64,000 nucleotides of DNA from assembly GCA_964384945.1 (NCBI GenBank), contig CAYLMK010000004.1, forward strand, positions 310,001 to 374,000, written 5' to 3'. The notes beneath the pieces were generated by a model. The model was not told the origin of the DNA. It saw nothing but the letters and a program-made list of their open reading frames with translations, and made no database searches. The position numbers and the translations under genes were made by a program. Numbering within the stretch: the first letter of the stretch is position 1; the number at the start of each line of letters is the position of its first letter. Positions 1 to 8,229 of this stretch are shown here, piece after piece. Source of the DNA: S015-6 sp964384945 (GTDB taxonomy: Bacteria > Desulfobacterota > DSWW01).

Positions 1-41
1 GACCTTTCTCTTTTTGGAAGTTGCGCCGAAGATTGGGGAAG

Positions 42-698
42 TCAGAAGCGGGGACCCGAGCCGTGGCCTCCCACCGCCGGTGGGGGTGCCTGGGGCGGCG
101 GGGCGCTCAATCCGCGTATGGCGACCGCCTCGCAAGAGGCGCTCAGCAGGAGCAAGGGAAGGATGATGCATGCGTAAGCGTGAATCCGCACCGCGATCCC
201 CTGCAGATAGTCCGTGCGATCGGCCGTGACCTCCTGCCCAAGGCCGATCCCCATCGCGATGGAATACCAGAAACAGGGGAGTTCCAGGATGACGACCGCC
301 GCTCCGCACAGGCCGGCGATCCATTTGGCCGGTTTCCGAGGATCGTCCGCTGACAGGGCCGGATCGTTCGTCTCACCCGCAACGAACAGAATCACGGCAA
401 GGTTGTACCCCGTCCACACGGAGATGGCCGCCGGGAATGCCGGATGCACCCCGGAGGCCATGTACAGGAACATGAGGGTTCCGTTGCATCCGAAGATCAC
501 GGAGGCGAGCCGTGTCATGCCGGGGTGTTTGCCGAGCATCCGAAGAACCGTGCGGAGCAGCGCAAGGGGCAGCCACGTCCATCGGGCCGAGCCGAACTTG
601 ACCGCTGGGAAGGCGAACAGGGCTCCGACCAGAAACAGCAAGGCGGCCCGCAGTGCAAGGCCGAAATGTTCCTGAAAAACGAAGGAGACGATGTTCAT
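42..698 (-). CDS. Multi-pass membrane protein of unknown function
   Basis: I do not recognise this protein of about 218 residues. It has several hydrophobic stretches: an N-terminal segment after MNIVSFVF, one around MFLYMASGV, one around NLAVILFVAGE, one around GLCGAAVVILEL and one near the C-terminus (ACIILPLLLLSA). It is therefore probably a polytopic inner-membrane protein with four to five helices. The C-terminal tail is Pro/Gly-rich and not hydrophobic. I chose the ATG at 698 because the frame upstream is Arg-rich and reads like non-coding sequence; only a weak ribosome binding site precedes it. It is divergent from the NYN-domain gene at 907. The gene is real by composition but its role cannot be inferred from the sequence. 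Confidence 0.55.
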   Translation of the reverse strand: MNIVSFVFQEHFGLALRAALLFLVGALFAFPAVKFGSARWTWLPLALLRTVLRMLGKHPGMTRLASVIFGCNGTLMFLYMASGVHPAFPAAISVWTGYNLAVILFVAGETNDPALSADDPRKPAKWIAGLCGAAVVILELPCFWYSIAMGIGLGQEVTADRTDYLQGIAVRIHAYACIILPLLLLSASCEAVAIRGLSAPPPQAPPPAVGGHGSGPRF

Positions 699-906
699 CG
701 CGTCCCCGGGCACTGAGGATCGTTTCCGTGACTCCTTTCCCCGGACTGTAACAGACATCCCGGACGCCGGACAACAGAGAATTCGCCCCAAGGGGCGTCT
801 GCGGATTCTGTTGACGCGCATCTCGCCTCGACGTTATCATGCCGTCGAACACGGGCGGTGCGGTCCGGTCGGCAAAGAAACCCTTTTGGGAAAAGAAAGA
901 ATCTCT

Positions 907-1728
907 ATGGCGGAAACCGACAAATCCGAACGTACCCTTGCGGTGTTCTTCGACTTCGAGAACCTCGCCCTCGGGCTCAAAGAAAGGAAGGAGGGACAAT
1001 TCGACATTCGGAAGGTCCTGGAAAGGCTCGTGGAGAAGGGCAAGATCGTCACCAAGAAGGCATACGCAGACTGGAGCCGGTATTCGGGCTACAAGAACGC
1101 CTTTCATTCCGCCGGCGTGGAGCTGATCGAGATCCCCAAGCGGTCCATGACCGGAAAGAACTCGGCGGACATCCGGCTTGTGGTCGATGCCCTCGAACTG
1201 TCCTTCACCAAGGAGCACATCGATTCCTTCGTGATCGTCTCGGGCGACAGCGACTTCTCCCCGCTTGTGGCCAAGCTGAAAGAAAACGGAAAGCACGTGA
1301 TCGGGCTCGCAATCAAGGAATCCACCTCCGAGCTGCTGATCACCAGTTGCGACGAGTTCATCTACTATGACGACCTGGAGCGTCCCACCGTCCAGCCGCC
1401 ACCCATCCGATCCGATGTGCCCCCGAAGAAGCAGGAGGCCTTCAAGCTTCTGCTGGAGTCGGTCGATGCCCTGATGAGGGAGAACAAGCCGATCCTCTAT
1501 TCTTCGATGGTCAAGGACACCATGAAGCGAAAGATGCCCTCCTTCAACGAAGGGTATTACGGGTACCGGTCCTTCAGCGACCTTCTGGAGGATGCCCACG
1601 CCCATGAGCTGGTCGAGATCCATGTAGATGCCCGCAGCGGGACCTATGTGATCTCCGGGTTCGGCATGCAGAAGAAAAAGAAGAGCGCGAGGAAAAGAAG
1701 CCCGCAGCGGGCACCCGCTTCCCCCTGA
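907..1728 (+). CDS. NYN domain protein (LabA/DUF88 type) with C-terminal OST-HTH domain
   Basis: Predicted cytosolic RNA-binding or RNA-cleaving protein of 273 residues. The N-terminal half is a NYN (PIN-like) nuclease domain. It shows the first acidic patch in VFFDFENLALG, a second acidic stretch in DIRLVVDALEL and the SGDSDFSPLV motif, which together supply the metal-binding aspartates of the family. The C-terminal part (roughly residues 180-255) fits an OST-HTH/LOTUS RNA-binding domain ending in a HVDARSGTYVISG stretch, followed by a Lys/Arg-rich tail. The ATG at 907 is preceded by an A/G-rich ribosome binding site (AAAGAAAGA) and starts just before the conserved domain. The gene is followed at 66 bp by the flavoenzyme gene, so they may be cotranscribed, but no functional link is evident. 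The family call is firm; the RNA target is unknown. Confidence 0.85.
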   Translation: MAETDKSERTLAVFFDFENLALGLKERKEGQFDIRKVLERLVEKGKIVTKKAYADWSRYSGYKNAFHSAGVELIEIPKRSMTGKNSADIRLVVDALELSFTKEHIDSFVIVSGDSDFSPLVAKLKENGKHVIGLAIKESTSELLITSCDEFIYYDDLERPTVQPPPIRSDVPPKKQEAFKLLLESVDALMRENKPILYSSMVKDTMKRKMPSFNEGYYGYRSFSDLLEDAHAHELVEIHVDARSGTYVISGFGMQKKKKSARKRSPQRAPASP

Positions 1729-1793
1729 ACCAACCCATGGATCCAATCCCCGGCGATCCGCAACTTCCGCCGCATGCACAAGGAGGGTATTCC

Positions 1794-3794
1794 ATGTTTC
1801 CCCTGCTTTTTGCACCGATTCGGCTCGGCAAGATCGAGGCAAAGAACCGCATCCTGATGCCTTCCCTGGGAACGCTGTTCTCCATGGACCAGAAGCTCAA
1901 CGAGCGCCACATTCGATTTTACGAGCGGCGGGCAGAGGGCGGCGCCGGGATCATCGTCGCCGGTCCTGTGGGCGTGGACTTCCTCGGATCCGGTGTGATC
2001 GCCCTCTCGCTCAGGGACGATTCCTTCATCCCGGACTTCAACGAGCTGGCCCGGCGGGTGCACGCCAAGGGGGCAAGGCTGATGGTGCAGCTCTTCCATG
2101 GCGGCCGGTACACCTTCTCGTTCATGATCGAGGGGCAGCAGGCCATCGCTCCTTCCGCTGTCCGGTCCCGCTACACGGGTGAAGAGCCGAGGGAGATGAC
2201 CCTCGAGGACATCGCCATGGTTCAGGACGCCTTCGCGCAGGCGGCGCGGCGCGCCAGGGAGGCGGGCATCGACGGCGTGGAGATCATCGGATCGGCAGGC
2301 TACCTGATCAGCCAGTTTCTCTCGCCGGTCACCAACCAGCGGACCGATGCATACGGCGGCTCCTTCGAGAACCGGGCCCGCTTTGCGGTGGAGACCATTC
2401 GGAAGGTACGCGCCGCGGTCGGAGAGGACTACACTGTCACGATCCGCGTGGCCGGCAACGACTTCGTCCGCGGGGGGAACACGAACGAGGAGTCGGCCCG
2501 GTACTGCCGGCTCTTCGAGCAGGCGGGCGTGGACGGGATCAACGTGACCGGAGGATGGCACGAGGCCTTCGTTTCCCAGCTCACGATGGAGGTTCCGCGG
2601 GGAGGCTACGCTTACCTGGCGGGCGGGATCCGCCGCGCCGTGAACGTACCGGTCATCGCCTCGAACCGCATTACCGATCCGCAGACTGCGGAGAGGATCC
2701 TGGCAGAGGGGATGGCCGACATGGTGGCCCTGGGCCGGGTGCTGATCGCCGATCCGGACTGGCCTCGGAAGGCAAAGGAGGGCAGGCCCGAAGAGATCCG
2801 CCCCTGTGTGGGCTGCATGCAGGGCTGCATGGACCGGATCTTCACGGGTCAGCCCCTGTGCTGCCTCGTCAACGCGGAGGCCGGGCTGGAGGAGGAGCGC
2901 GAGATCAAGCCGGCCTCGCATCCCAAGAGGGTTCTGGTGGTCGGCTCCGGCCCGGCCGGGCTCGAGGCCGCACGCGTTGCGGCCCAGGCAGGCCACAGCG
3001 TCGATCTTTACGAGAAGGCGCCGAAGATCGGGGGCCAGCTCGCCGTTGCGGGAGCGCCTCCGGGCCGGGGCGAATTCCTCGGGCTTGTGGACTATTATGA
3101 AGCGTTGCTTCCCCGCCTCGGGGTGAAGATCCACACGGGAGTGGAACTCGACGTGGACCGAATCAGGAACATTCATCCGGACGAACTGATCGTGGCCGAA
3201 GGCGCGGAACCGATCCTTCCCAACATCCCCGGCGCGGACCAGCCCTTTGTGATCAGTTCCTGGGAGTTCCTCCAGGCGAACCCGCCGCTGGGCAGAAGAG
3301 TGGCCGTCATCGGAGGGGGCGCGGTGGGAATGGAGACGGCCATGCAGGTAGCCCGGATCGGGACCATTCCCCCGGACGTACTCGCATTCCTGATGTTCCA
3401 CAGGGCGGAGACCGATGAGCGGCTTCACGATCTCCTGCGCAAGGGCACCAAGGAGGTCACGATCTTCGAGATGCTTCCCAAGCCGGGCCAGGATGTAGGA
3501 AAATCATCGCGCTGGATCTGGCTCCATGACCTTCAGGAGCGGCGGGTCCGCATCGTGACCCGGGCCAGGGTGGAGGCCATCGAACCGGGCGAAATCGTCT
3601 ACACCCTGGACGGGGAGACCAGGAGGGAACCCTTTGATTCGGTGATCATGGCCGTGGGGTCCAGGCCGAAAAAGGGCCTTTCCGAAGGGCTCCGGCGGGC
3701 CGGCATTCCCTTCCGCTCCGTGGGCGACTGCAACAAGCCCCGGATGATCATCGACGCGGTTCACGAGGGCTACCTCGCCGCCGCGGACCTGTAG
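1794..3794 (+). CDS. 2,4-dienoyl-CoA reductase-like Fe-S flavoenzyme (old yellow enzyme family)
   Basis: Three-domain NAD(P)H:flavin oxidoreductase of 666 residues, related to 2,4-dienoyl-CoA reductase (FadH), trimethylamine dehydrogenase and enoate reductases. Residues 1-330 form the FMN-binding old-yellow-enzyme TIM barrel (starts FAPIRLGKIEAKNR). A 4Fe-4S motif follows with cysteines at 338, 341, 345 and 357 (C-x2-C-x3-C-x11-C). Then come an FAD-binding Rossmann motif (VVGSGPAGLEAA, near 380) and an NAD(P)-binding motif (VIGGGAVGMETA, near 505). Such enzymes reduce activated C=C bonds of CoA esters or related compounds, passing electrons NAD(P)H-FAD-FeS-FMN. The ATG at 1794 has AGGAGG eight bases upstream. 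Exact substrate cannot be read from sequence; FadH-like activity on unsaturated acyl-CoAs is one possibility. Confidence 0.85.
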   Translation: MFPLLFAPIRLGKIEAKNRILMPSLGTLFSMDQKLNERHIRFYERRAEGGAGIIVAGPVGVDFLGSGVIALSLRDDSFIPDFNELARRVHAKGARLMVQLFHGGRYTFSFMIEGQQAIAPSAVRSRYTGEEPREMTLEDIAMVQDAFAQAARRAREAGIDGVEIIGSAGYLISQFLSPVTNQRTDAYGGSFENRARFAVETIRKVRAAVGEDYTVTIRVAGNDFVRGGNTNEESARYCRLFEQAGVDGINVTGGWHEAFVSQLTMEVPRGGYAYLAGGIRRAVNVPVIASNRITDPQTAERILAEGMADMVALGRVLIADPDWPRKAKEGRPEEIRPCVGCMQGCMDRIFTGQPLCCLVNAEAGLEEEREIKPASHPKRVLVVGSGPAGLEAARVAAQAGHSVDLYEKAPKIGGQLAVAGAPPGRGEFLGLVDYYEALLPRLGVKIHTGVELDVDRIRNIHPDELIVAEGAEPILPNIPGADQPFVISSWEFLQANPPLGRRVAVIGGGAVGMETAMQVARIGTIPPDVLAFLMFHRAETDERLHDLLRKGTKEVTIFEMLPKPGQDVGKSSRWIWLHDLQERRVRIVTRARVEAIEPGEIVYTLDGETRREPFDSVIMAVGSRPKKGLSEGLRRAGIPFRSVGDCNKPRMIIDAVHEGYLAAADL

Positions 3795-3819
3795 TTGCCT
3801 GCCGGCCCCCGGCTGTTCC

Positions 3820-4110
3820 TCAAAGAGCGGAATTCCTCGAAGCGTGTCAGGCATTCTCTGCCCAGGACATAGGGAGCGATGCTCTCCCAGTTGGTCCAAT
3901 CCTCATCGCCGAAGCAAAGCGCGAAGCGCAAATGAGGGCGCCAGTTACCGCTCCGCAAGGTCCCCCGGTCATGCCCGATCCCGGCATTGCCGCCAGCCCT
4001 TTGATGATATCCGCCGAGCCCAGGCCAAACGTCTCGAACAGGGCGGTAGCGGTTCCTCGCGCGCAGTTTCTGGTATGGACAATGCTGGGGGCTGGAAAAG
4101 GGCGTGTCTG
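3820..4110 (-). pseudogene. Frameshifted remnant of a C_GCAxxG_C_C family redox protein
   Basis: On the minus strand one frame encodes a stretch with NCARGTATALFE followed by AAMPGSGMTGGPCGAVTGAL, which matches the core of the C_GCAxxG_C_C family (putative redox-active Cys-rich proteins). The cysteine of NCARG lies at about 4063-4065. After GALICA the reading continues in a different frame as LRFALCFGDEDWTNWES and on to LTRFEEF at about 3832, which fits the downstream part of the same family. A single-base frameshift is therefore implied between about 3910 and 3930. The N-terminal part before the first cysteine and the usual C-terminal cysteine are not recognisable, so I read it as a decayed gene. 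A sequencing or assembly indel is an alternative explanation. Confidence 0.5.
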
Positions 4111-4244
4111 GGCATAGGTGGTTTGGGAAGGAGACGACGGCTCCGACACGGAGATCTTTCGTGCGGTGCCCCGCAGCGACGGCAACACGGACGGTTACTG
4201 CGCGGGAAGGAGTAAATTAACGAACTGAACAATGTCTCCCTATG
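4111..4244. other. Intergenic stretch with a possible further gene remnant
   Basis: No intact gene. On the plus strand 4118-4225 reads VVWEGDDGSDTEIF... and ends in SKLTN before a stop, a composition typical of repeats in secreted beta-propeller or Ig-like proteins. It has no start or upstream continuation, so at most it is a fragment. Nothing else is seen here. Confidence 0.2.
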
Positions 4245-4895
4245 CTACTTCTTGCGCGCAATAACCACTTCGGAGGGGATGCCGAAGGCGGCCATCTTGC
4301 GCTGATGCACAATCGCCCAGCCGGGGGTCTCGAAGCGGCGTCCGAGTTGAATCGGCCTGCAACCGCCGACCAAGGCCGGCCGGAAGGCGTAGAGCCCTTT
4401 CCAGATCGCCATCACCAGCCATGAAAGAGCCCCGGCCGCTTCGGTGAGGCTTACGAGACAGATGCGCCCGCCTTTTCCCAAGACCCGTCCGGCTTCCTGG
4501 ATGACCGCTTCGATCTCCGGCTCGGGCAGGATGTCCAGAACAAAGGTAGACAAGAACCGGTCCGCGTCACCGTCGGGCAGGGGCAGGGAGGATCCGCCCT
4601 CGGTCCGGACCACCTCGGCCCTCGTTCCGTAGGGCCGAAGCCGATCCCGCGCCAGAGCAACCATGGCGGGGCTCAGGTCGCATCCCCAGTAGCGGGCGGT
4701 CTCCGGAAGACAGGCCGACAGCAGGCGCTTGGCCAGCCTCCCGGTTCCGCAACCGAACTCGACGACCCGTTCCGCAGAGCCGAAATCGGCGTGCCGGATC
4801 ATCTCCTCCAGGGCCGGGTCCTCGTAGAAGGCCTGGCCGTCCTGCTTCTTCCCGAACCGGTCATAGAAGGCCTGAACCTTTTCTCTCTCCAGCAT
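4245..4895 (-). CDS. Class I SAM-dependent methyltransferase
   Basis: Predicted cytosolic methyltransferase of 216 residues. It has the SAM-binding glycine-rich motif I (VVEFGCGTGRLAKRLL, about residues 40-55), an acidic motif near WGCDLSPAMVALA, and a post-motif stretch GGSSLPLPDGDADRFLSTFVLDIL typical of UbiE/COQ5-like Methyltransf_11 domains. The ATG at 4895 is favoured over the GTG six bases upstream because AAGGAG sits five bases before the ATG. Substrate unknown. It lies downstream of the corrinoid/UroD gene on the same strand, about 50 bp after its end, so it could be a trailing member of the TetR-controlled transcript. Confidence 0.8.
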   Translation of the reverse strand: MLEREKVQAFYDRFGKKQDGQAFYEDPALEEMIRHADFGSAERVVEFGCGTGRLAKRLLSACLPETARYWGCDLSPAMVALARDRLRPYGTRAEVVRTEGGSSLPLPDGDADRFLSTFVLDILPEPEIEAVIQEAGRVLGKGGRICLVSLTEAAGALSWLVMAIWKGLYAFRPALVGGCRPIQLGRRFETPGWAIVHQRKMAAFGIPSEVVIARKK

Positions 4896-4946
4896 CCGCA
4901 CTCCTTGCCCCGGGAGAACGGTCTCCCGGGTGCACCCATATAAGAG

Positions 4947-6659
4947 TCATCCCGCCCGTTTCTGCAAGGGGTAGGATCCATGTTCTTCGACGGCTCTCCG
5001 CATGGCCCGCATGTTCTCTTCGGGCATGTCCCGGGGAATCTCACAGCCTCCCGAAAGAATGAACCCGCCGCCCGGCGCCGCCGCTTCGATGGCCTTCGCG
5101 CAGGCTCTTTCAACGTCTTTCGGAGAGCCCAGCTGAAGCACCCGGTTCGTGTCGATGTTCCCCATGAGGGTCATCCGGTCACCGATCTGCTTCTTCGCCT
5201 TTTCGAGGTTCACCTGGTGATCGAAATGGAGGGCGCCGCCGGGATTCACTTCCGGGGCAAAGCCGATGCACTGAGGCACATACCCGCAGCAGTGCACGAT
5301 GACAGGGGCCCCGAGGGCGCCGATTCTTTCGTAGGTCCTCTTCTCATGCCCGTGAACGAACCTCTTGAAGGTCTCCGGGGACATGAAATAGCCGCTCGAT
5401 TCGCCGGCCCCGATGAGGTCCGCCCCTGCATCGATCATCGCCCTCGCGTATTCGACCTGAAAGTCCCCGAACCACCCGATGATCTCGTTCAGCAGATCCG
5501 GGTCGCTGTCCATGAGGAAGAAGACACGGGGGTCGGCGGCAAAAATCGTCATGGCCCCCTGGAAAGGCCCCTGCGTCCAGCCAACAACGGCCATCTCGTC
5601 CCCCACCTCAGCCTTCACCCGCCTGACCGCATCGATCATCATCGGGATTCTTCCCCGACCGAGGTAGTGGTCCACGGGCTTGCTTCGAAGGGCTTCGAAA
5701 TCCTCCCTGGCCTTCTCGAGGCGGATGGCAGGTGCCGCAATCCGCGACAGCCCATCCCGTCCGAGCACGACTTCCGCGCCGAAGGCCCCGCAGCAGCCCG
5801 CCACATCGTTGGACACGATGGCCGCATCCCATCCAAAGGCGCGTGCGGTTCGCACCTCGGCTTCCGCAAGGGCCTCGGCCTCCGTGATGTAGGACGAATA
5901 GGGGACGCCCGCATACTTGGCCGAGAAGGCCATGGACAGCGGCAGGAAAGGAACCCTGTCGGCTTCCTGCAGTTTCAGCGTCGTCAGGATCCTCTGCAGC
6001 GGGGCCCTCCGCGTTCTGCCCTTGCGGCAGAACTCCATCGAAGCCTTCACCAGTTCCAGGGCGTCCTTTGCGTAACCATCCGCGCCCAGCTCGGCTGCGA
6101 GCCGTTTCGTCGCAGAGGGCCCGCTGACGATCACCTTGATACGGTGTCGGATGCCCAGCCTGAGCAGCTCCGCCTCGAGCTCGGCTGCGGAAGCGCGGGC
6201 ACGGTACGCCAGGTACAGTCCCACCGCCACGATATCCGCCTTGGTTTCGGCCGCCTTCTTCGCGATCTCCTGAGGGGCAACATCCGCCCCGGCATCGATG
6301 ACCTCCAGGTCGTGGGCCCGGAGAATCGCCGAGACGATGTCTTTCCCGATGGTCCACGGACCGTCCGGCACTCCGATGACCACCTTTCCGATGGGGGCTT
6401 TCCTCTCTTTCTCCAGCGGGGCCTGCAGGGCAGCCAGGCCCATCTGGAAAGCGGCCGCGGATCGGATGATGGCGTCCAGGTACATTCCCTTCTTCCTGTA
6501 AAGGCCCGCGGTTTCCACCATCCCGGCAGACAGCCCGTGGATGACGATTTCTCTGGCTGAAATGCCGCTTTCGTAGGCCTGCCGGCAGAGTCCCGCGATG
6601 TCCCCGTAGCCGCCGCCGACCACGGTGCGGACGATTTCATGCAAGCGGTTGTTCTTCAT
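4947..6659 (-). CDS. Fused corrinoid-binding protein and UroD-type methyltransferase
   Basis: A 570-residue fusion. Residues 1-80 resemble the helical cap of MtbC/MetH-type corrinoid proteins, about 90-215 a B12-binding Rossmann domain (GKVVIGVPDG..., VSGP at 178-181), and about 220-565 a uroporphyrinogen-decarboxylase-like barrel as in MtaA/MtbA methyltransferases. The barrel keeps a likely zinc thiolate site: His456-x-Cys458 and Cys539 (HCCG and SGGCE). In the B12 domain the usual D-x-H-x-x-G reads DGPWTIG (99-105), so the lower-ligand histidine is absent. In known systems these modules carry a methyl group from a donor to corrinoid and on to a thiol or THF; the substrate here is unknown. 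The ATG at 6659 has AGGAGG upstream and lies inside the 3' end of the tetR gene, implying translational coupling. Confidence 0.8.
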   Translation of the reverse strand: MKNNRLHEIVRTVVGGGYGDIAGLCRQAYESGISAREIVIHGLSAGMVETAGLYRKKGMYLDAIIRSAAAFQMGLAALQAPLEKERKAPIGKVVIGVPDGPWTIGKDIVSAILRAHDLEVIDAGADVAPQEIAKKAAETKADIVAVGLYLAYRARASAAELEAELLRLGIRHRIKVIVSGPSATKRLAAELGADGYAKDALELVKASMEFCRKGRTRRAPLQRILTTLKLQEADRVPFLPLSMAFSAKYAGVPYSSYITEAEALAEAEVRTARAFGWDAAIVSNDVAGCCGAFGAEVVLGRDGLSRIAAPAIRLEKAREDFEALRSKPVDHYLGRGRIPMMIDAVRRVKAEVGDEMAVVGWTQGPFQGAMTIFAADPRVFFLMDSDPDLLNEIIGWFGDFQVEYARAMIDAGADLIGAGESSGYFMSPETFKRFVHGHEKRTYERIGALGAPVIVHCCGYVPQCIGFAPEVNPGGALHFDHQVNLEKAKKQIGDRMTLMGNIDTNRVLQLGSPKDVERACAKAIEAAAPGGGFILSGGCEIPRDMPEENMRAMRRAVEEHGSYPLQKRAG

Positions 6660-7272
6660 CGCATTGTCCTCCTGCGTGGGCCAGCAGTCCCGATGTGATG
6701 AGCTGCACGGCGGCGGTGCGCACCTTCGACAGCGTGCCCGGGTACCGTTCGAACACTTCGTGCAGGACCACCCCATCATAAAGGGAAATGAGCAGGTCCG
6801 CTGCGGCCTCCGGGTCGACTTCGGCGCGGCACTGTCCGCATGCCTGTCCCTTTTCGATCACCTCCTTCAGGAGATTTCGCATCACGCCGTAAATGTCGGC
6901 CAACGAAAAGAGTTGATCCCCCGAGGTCCGGGCGGCGCTGAAATAATCCATGTAGACGGCGCAATGCTCCCGCCACGCTTCCACGTGGGAGAGGGCGAAC
7001 TCCACCAGAGCAATGAGCTGCCTGCCCGGTCTGTCTGCAGAGCGAACGACCCCCAGGACCCCCTGATTGAAAGCCTCGAAGTACCGGTCGAAAGAGAACC
7101 GGAGGATCTCGTCCTTGGCGCGGAAATACTCGTAAACCGTCCCTTTGCCGACCCCGGACGCCTCGGCGATGTCCGCCATCCGGGTCCGGTGGTAGCCCGT
7201 AGAGCGAAACACGCCCATGGCGGCCCTCGCGATAGCCTCTTTCTTGCCCTTCTTGTCGACTTTTCTCGGCAT
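6637..7272 (-). CDS. TetR/AcrR family transcriptional regulator
   Basis: A 211-residue one-component regulator. The N-terminal helix-turn-helix is clear (AIARAAMGVFRSTGYHRTRMADIAEASGVGKGTVYEYFRAKDEIL, about residues 12-58). The remaining helical domain would bind an unknown ligand and dimerise. The ATG at 7272 (MPRKVDK) is chosen because an in-frame TTG at 7314 falls inside a perfect palindrome that looks like the operator. The 3' end overlaps the start of the corrinoid/UroD gene by 23 bp, so this regulator very probably controls itself and that gene. The ligand may be a substrate of the methyltransferase, but that is inference from position. Confidence 0.9.
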   Translation of the reverse strand: MPRKVDKKGKKEAIARAAMGVFRSTGYHRTRMADIAEASGVGKGTVYEYFRAKDEILRFSFDRYFEAFNQGVLGVVRSADRPGRQLIALVEFALSHVEAWREHCAVYMDYFSAARTSGDQLFSLADIYGVMRNLLKEVIEKGQACGQCRAEVDPEAAADLLISLYDGVVLHEVFERYPGTLSKVRTAAVQLITSGLLAHAGGQCDEEQPLA

Positions 7273-7294
7273 CCGGCGGCGGCCCTCCCTTTTT

Positions 7295-7314
7295 TTGACC
7301 GACGGTTCGGTCAA
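7295..7314. promoter_or_regulatory. Perfect 20-bp palindrome, likely TetR-type autoregulatory operator
   Basis: TTGACCGA, a 4-base centre, then TCGGTCAA: two perfect 8-base arms located 22 bp upstream of the tetR start codon. Size, symmetry and position fit operators of TetR-family autorepressors. Regulation is inferred. Confidence 0.7.
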
Positions 7315-7924
7315 TTATCAGTTTGCGGTATTGGACGGTTCGTTGTCAAGGCGGGCCAACCGCCGACTTGCGGGAACCATAGCTCCGAGTCGTAGATGCG
7401 GAAAGGCTTCGCGATAGCCCGCCTCCCGATCGAGAGTAGCTTCCGCAAACGGAACTCTTTCTCATGAACACCGGGAAAGCCGCGGCCGGCGGGAGCCCGG
7501 CCTCGACCTGGGCAAGGCTCATCCGCCGTATCTTCGAAGGGGACCGGACACAGATGCAGTGGTACATGCGGTCCCGGTTATTCCGGGGCCCTCTTTCCGT
7601 GGAACGGGCCCTCCAGAGGCCGCAGACCCAGAAGGCAGGAACCTTGGATGGAACCCTCCTCTCAGGATCCCGGGCCGTCATCCGGAAGGGCAGGAAACCT
7701 GGCGGCCGCGTCGTGCGAACACACGGTAACCCATTGGCGAACTTGCTGCTCCATAAGGGTAAGAAGTTGCCCAACGAGGCAAGGCGGCATGGACAAAGAG
7801 AAAACCCGGGTCTCTCGTAAGGATTCGAAATGAATGGGTTTTCCACAGAACAGGAAATGGCACGCGGATTGAGTAAGCCTTCGCAAGAGCTTCGATCATG
7901 CAGCCGGGAGCAGGAGGAAAGAAG
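7315..7924. other. Intergenic region without a supported gene
   Basis: About 600 bp upstream of tetR and of the small membrane protein gene. Open frames exist on both strands (for example plus 7464-7820) but their translations are Arg/Gly/Pro-rich and without recognisable domain, so I do not call them. It probably contains the tetR promoter next to the palindrome. Confidence 0.4.
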
Positions 7925-8092
7925 ATGAACCGACTGAAACCCCGCTGGACGAGGAGTCGCCCGACGAGTGCAGGGGATGCGGAAATCCTTGGGCTTCTCA
8001 AGGAAGCCTTCGTGTGCGTCAGCATCCCGGTCGCAGCCTTTGCGATTGCGTACATGACGCTGCAAGCGGCGATCCGCATCTTCCAGGGATAG
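7925..8092 (+). CDS. Small single-pass membrane protein (55 residues)
   Basis: A short gene starting at ATG 7925 with a near-ideal ribosome binding site (GGAGGAAAG) a few bases upstream. The basic N-terminus (MNRLKPRWTRSRP) is followed by one long hydrophobic segment (about residues 27-50, AFVCVSIPVAAFAIAYMTL) and a short tail, consistent with a single transmembrane helix with the N-terminus in the cytoplasm. It sits alone, convergent with fhs. I recognise no family. The ribosome binding site plus coherent membrane topology support it being real. Confidence 0.5.
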   Translation: MNRLKPRWTRSRPTSAGDAEILGLLKEAFVCVSIPVAAFAIAYMTLQAAIRIFQG

Positions 8093-8178
8093 TCCCGGTT
8101 CCTCGGGGCGGCGCACGGCCTTCCCTACCCGGTTGACAGCGCCGGGCGCTGCGCGCCGTGTACGGCGCACGAAAAAGA

Positions 8179-8202
8179 AGGGCCTGGGAAATCCCAGGCC
8201 CT
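8179..8202 (-). terminator. Rho-independent terminator of fhs
   Basis: Inverted repeat AGGGCCTGGGA / TCCCAGGCCCT. Read on the minus strand it is followed by TTCTTTTT, 28 bp after the fhs stop codon. On the plus strand no T-run follows, so it serves fhs. Confidence 0.85.
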
Positions 8203-8229
8203 CTCCAAAAAAACCGATTCGATCAGAGG

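Noticed and set aside
7464..7820. 118-residue open frame on the plus strand, starting MNTGKAAAGGSP
   Set aside because: Arg/Gly-rich throughout, no ribosome binding site of note and no domain. A short stretch (TWARLIRRIFEGD) faintly recalls transposase C-termini but nothing extends it.
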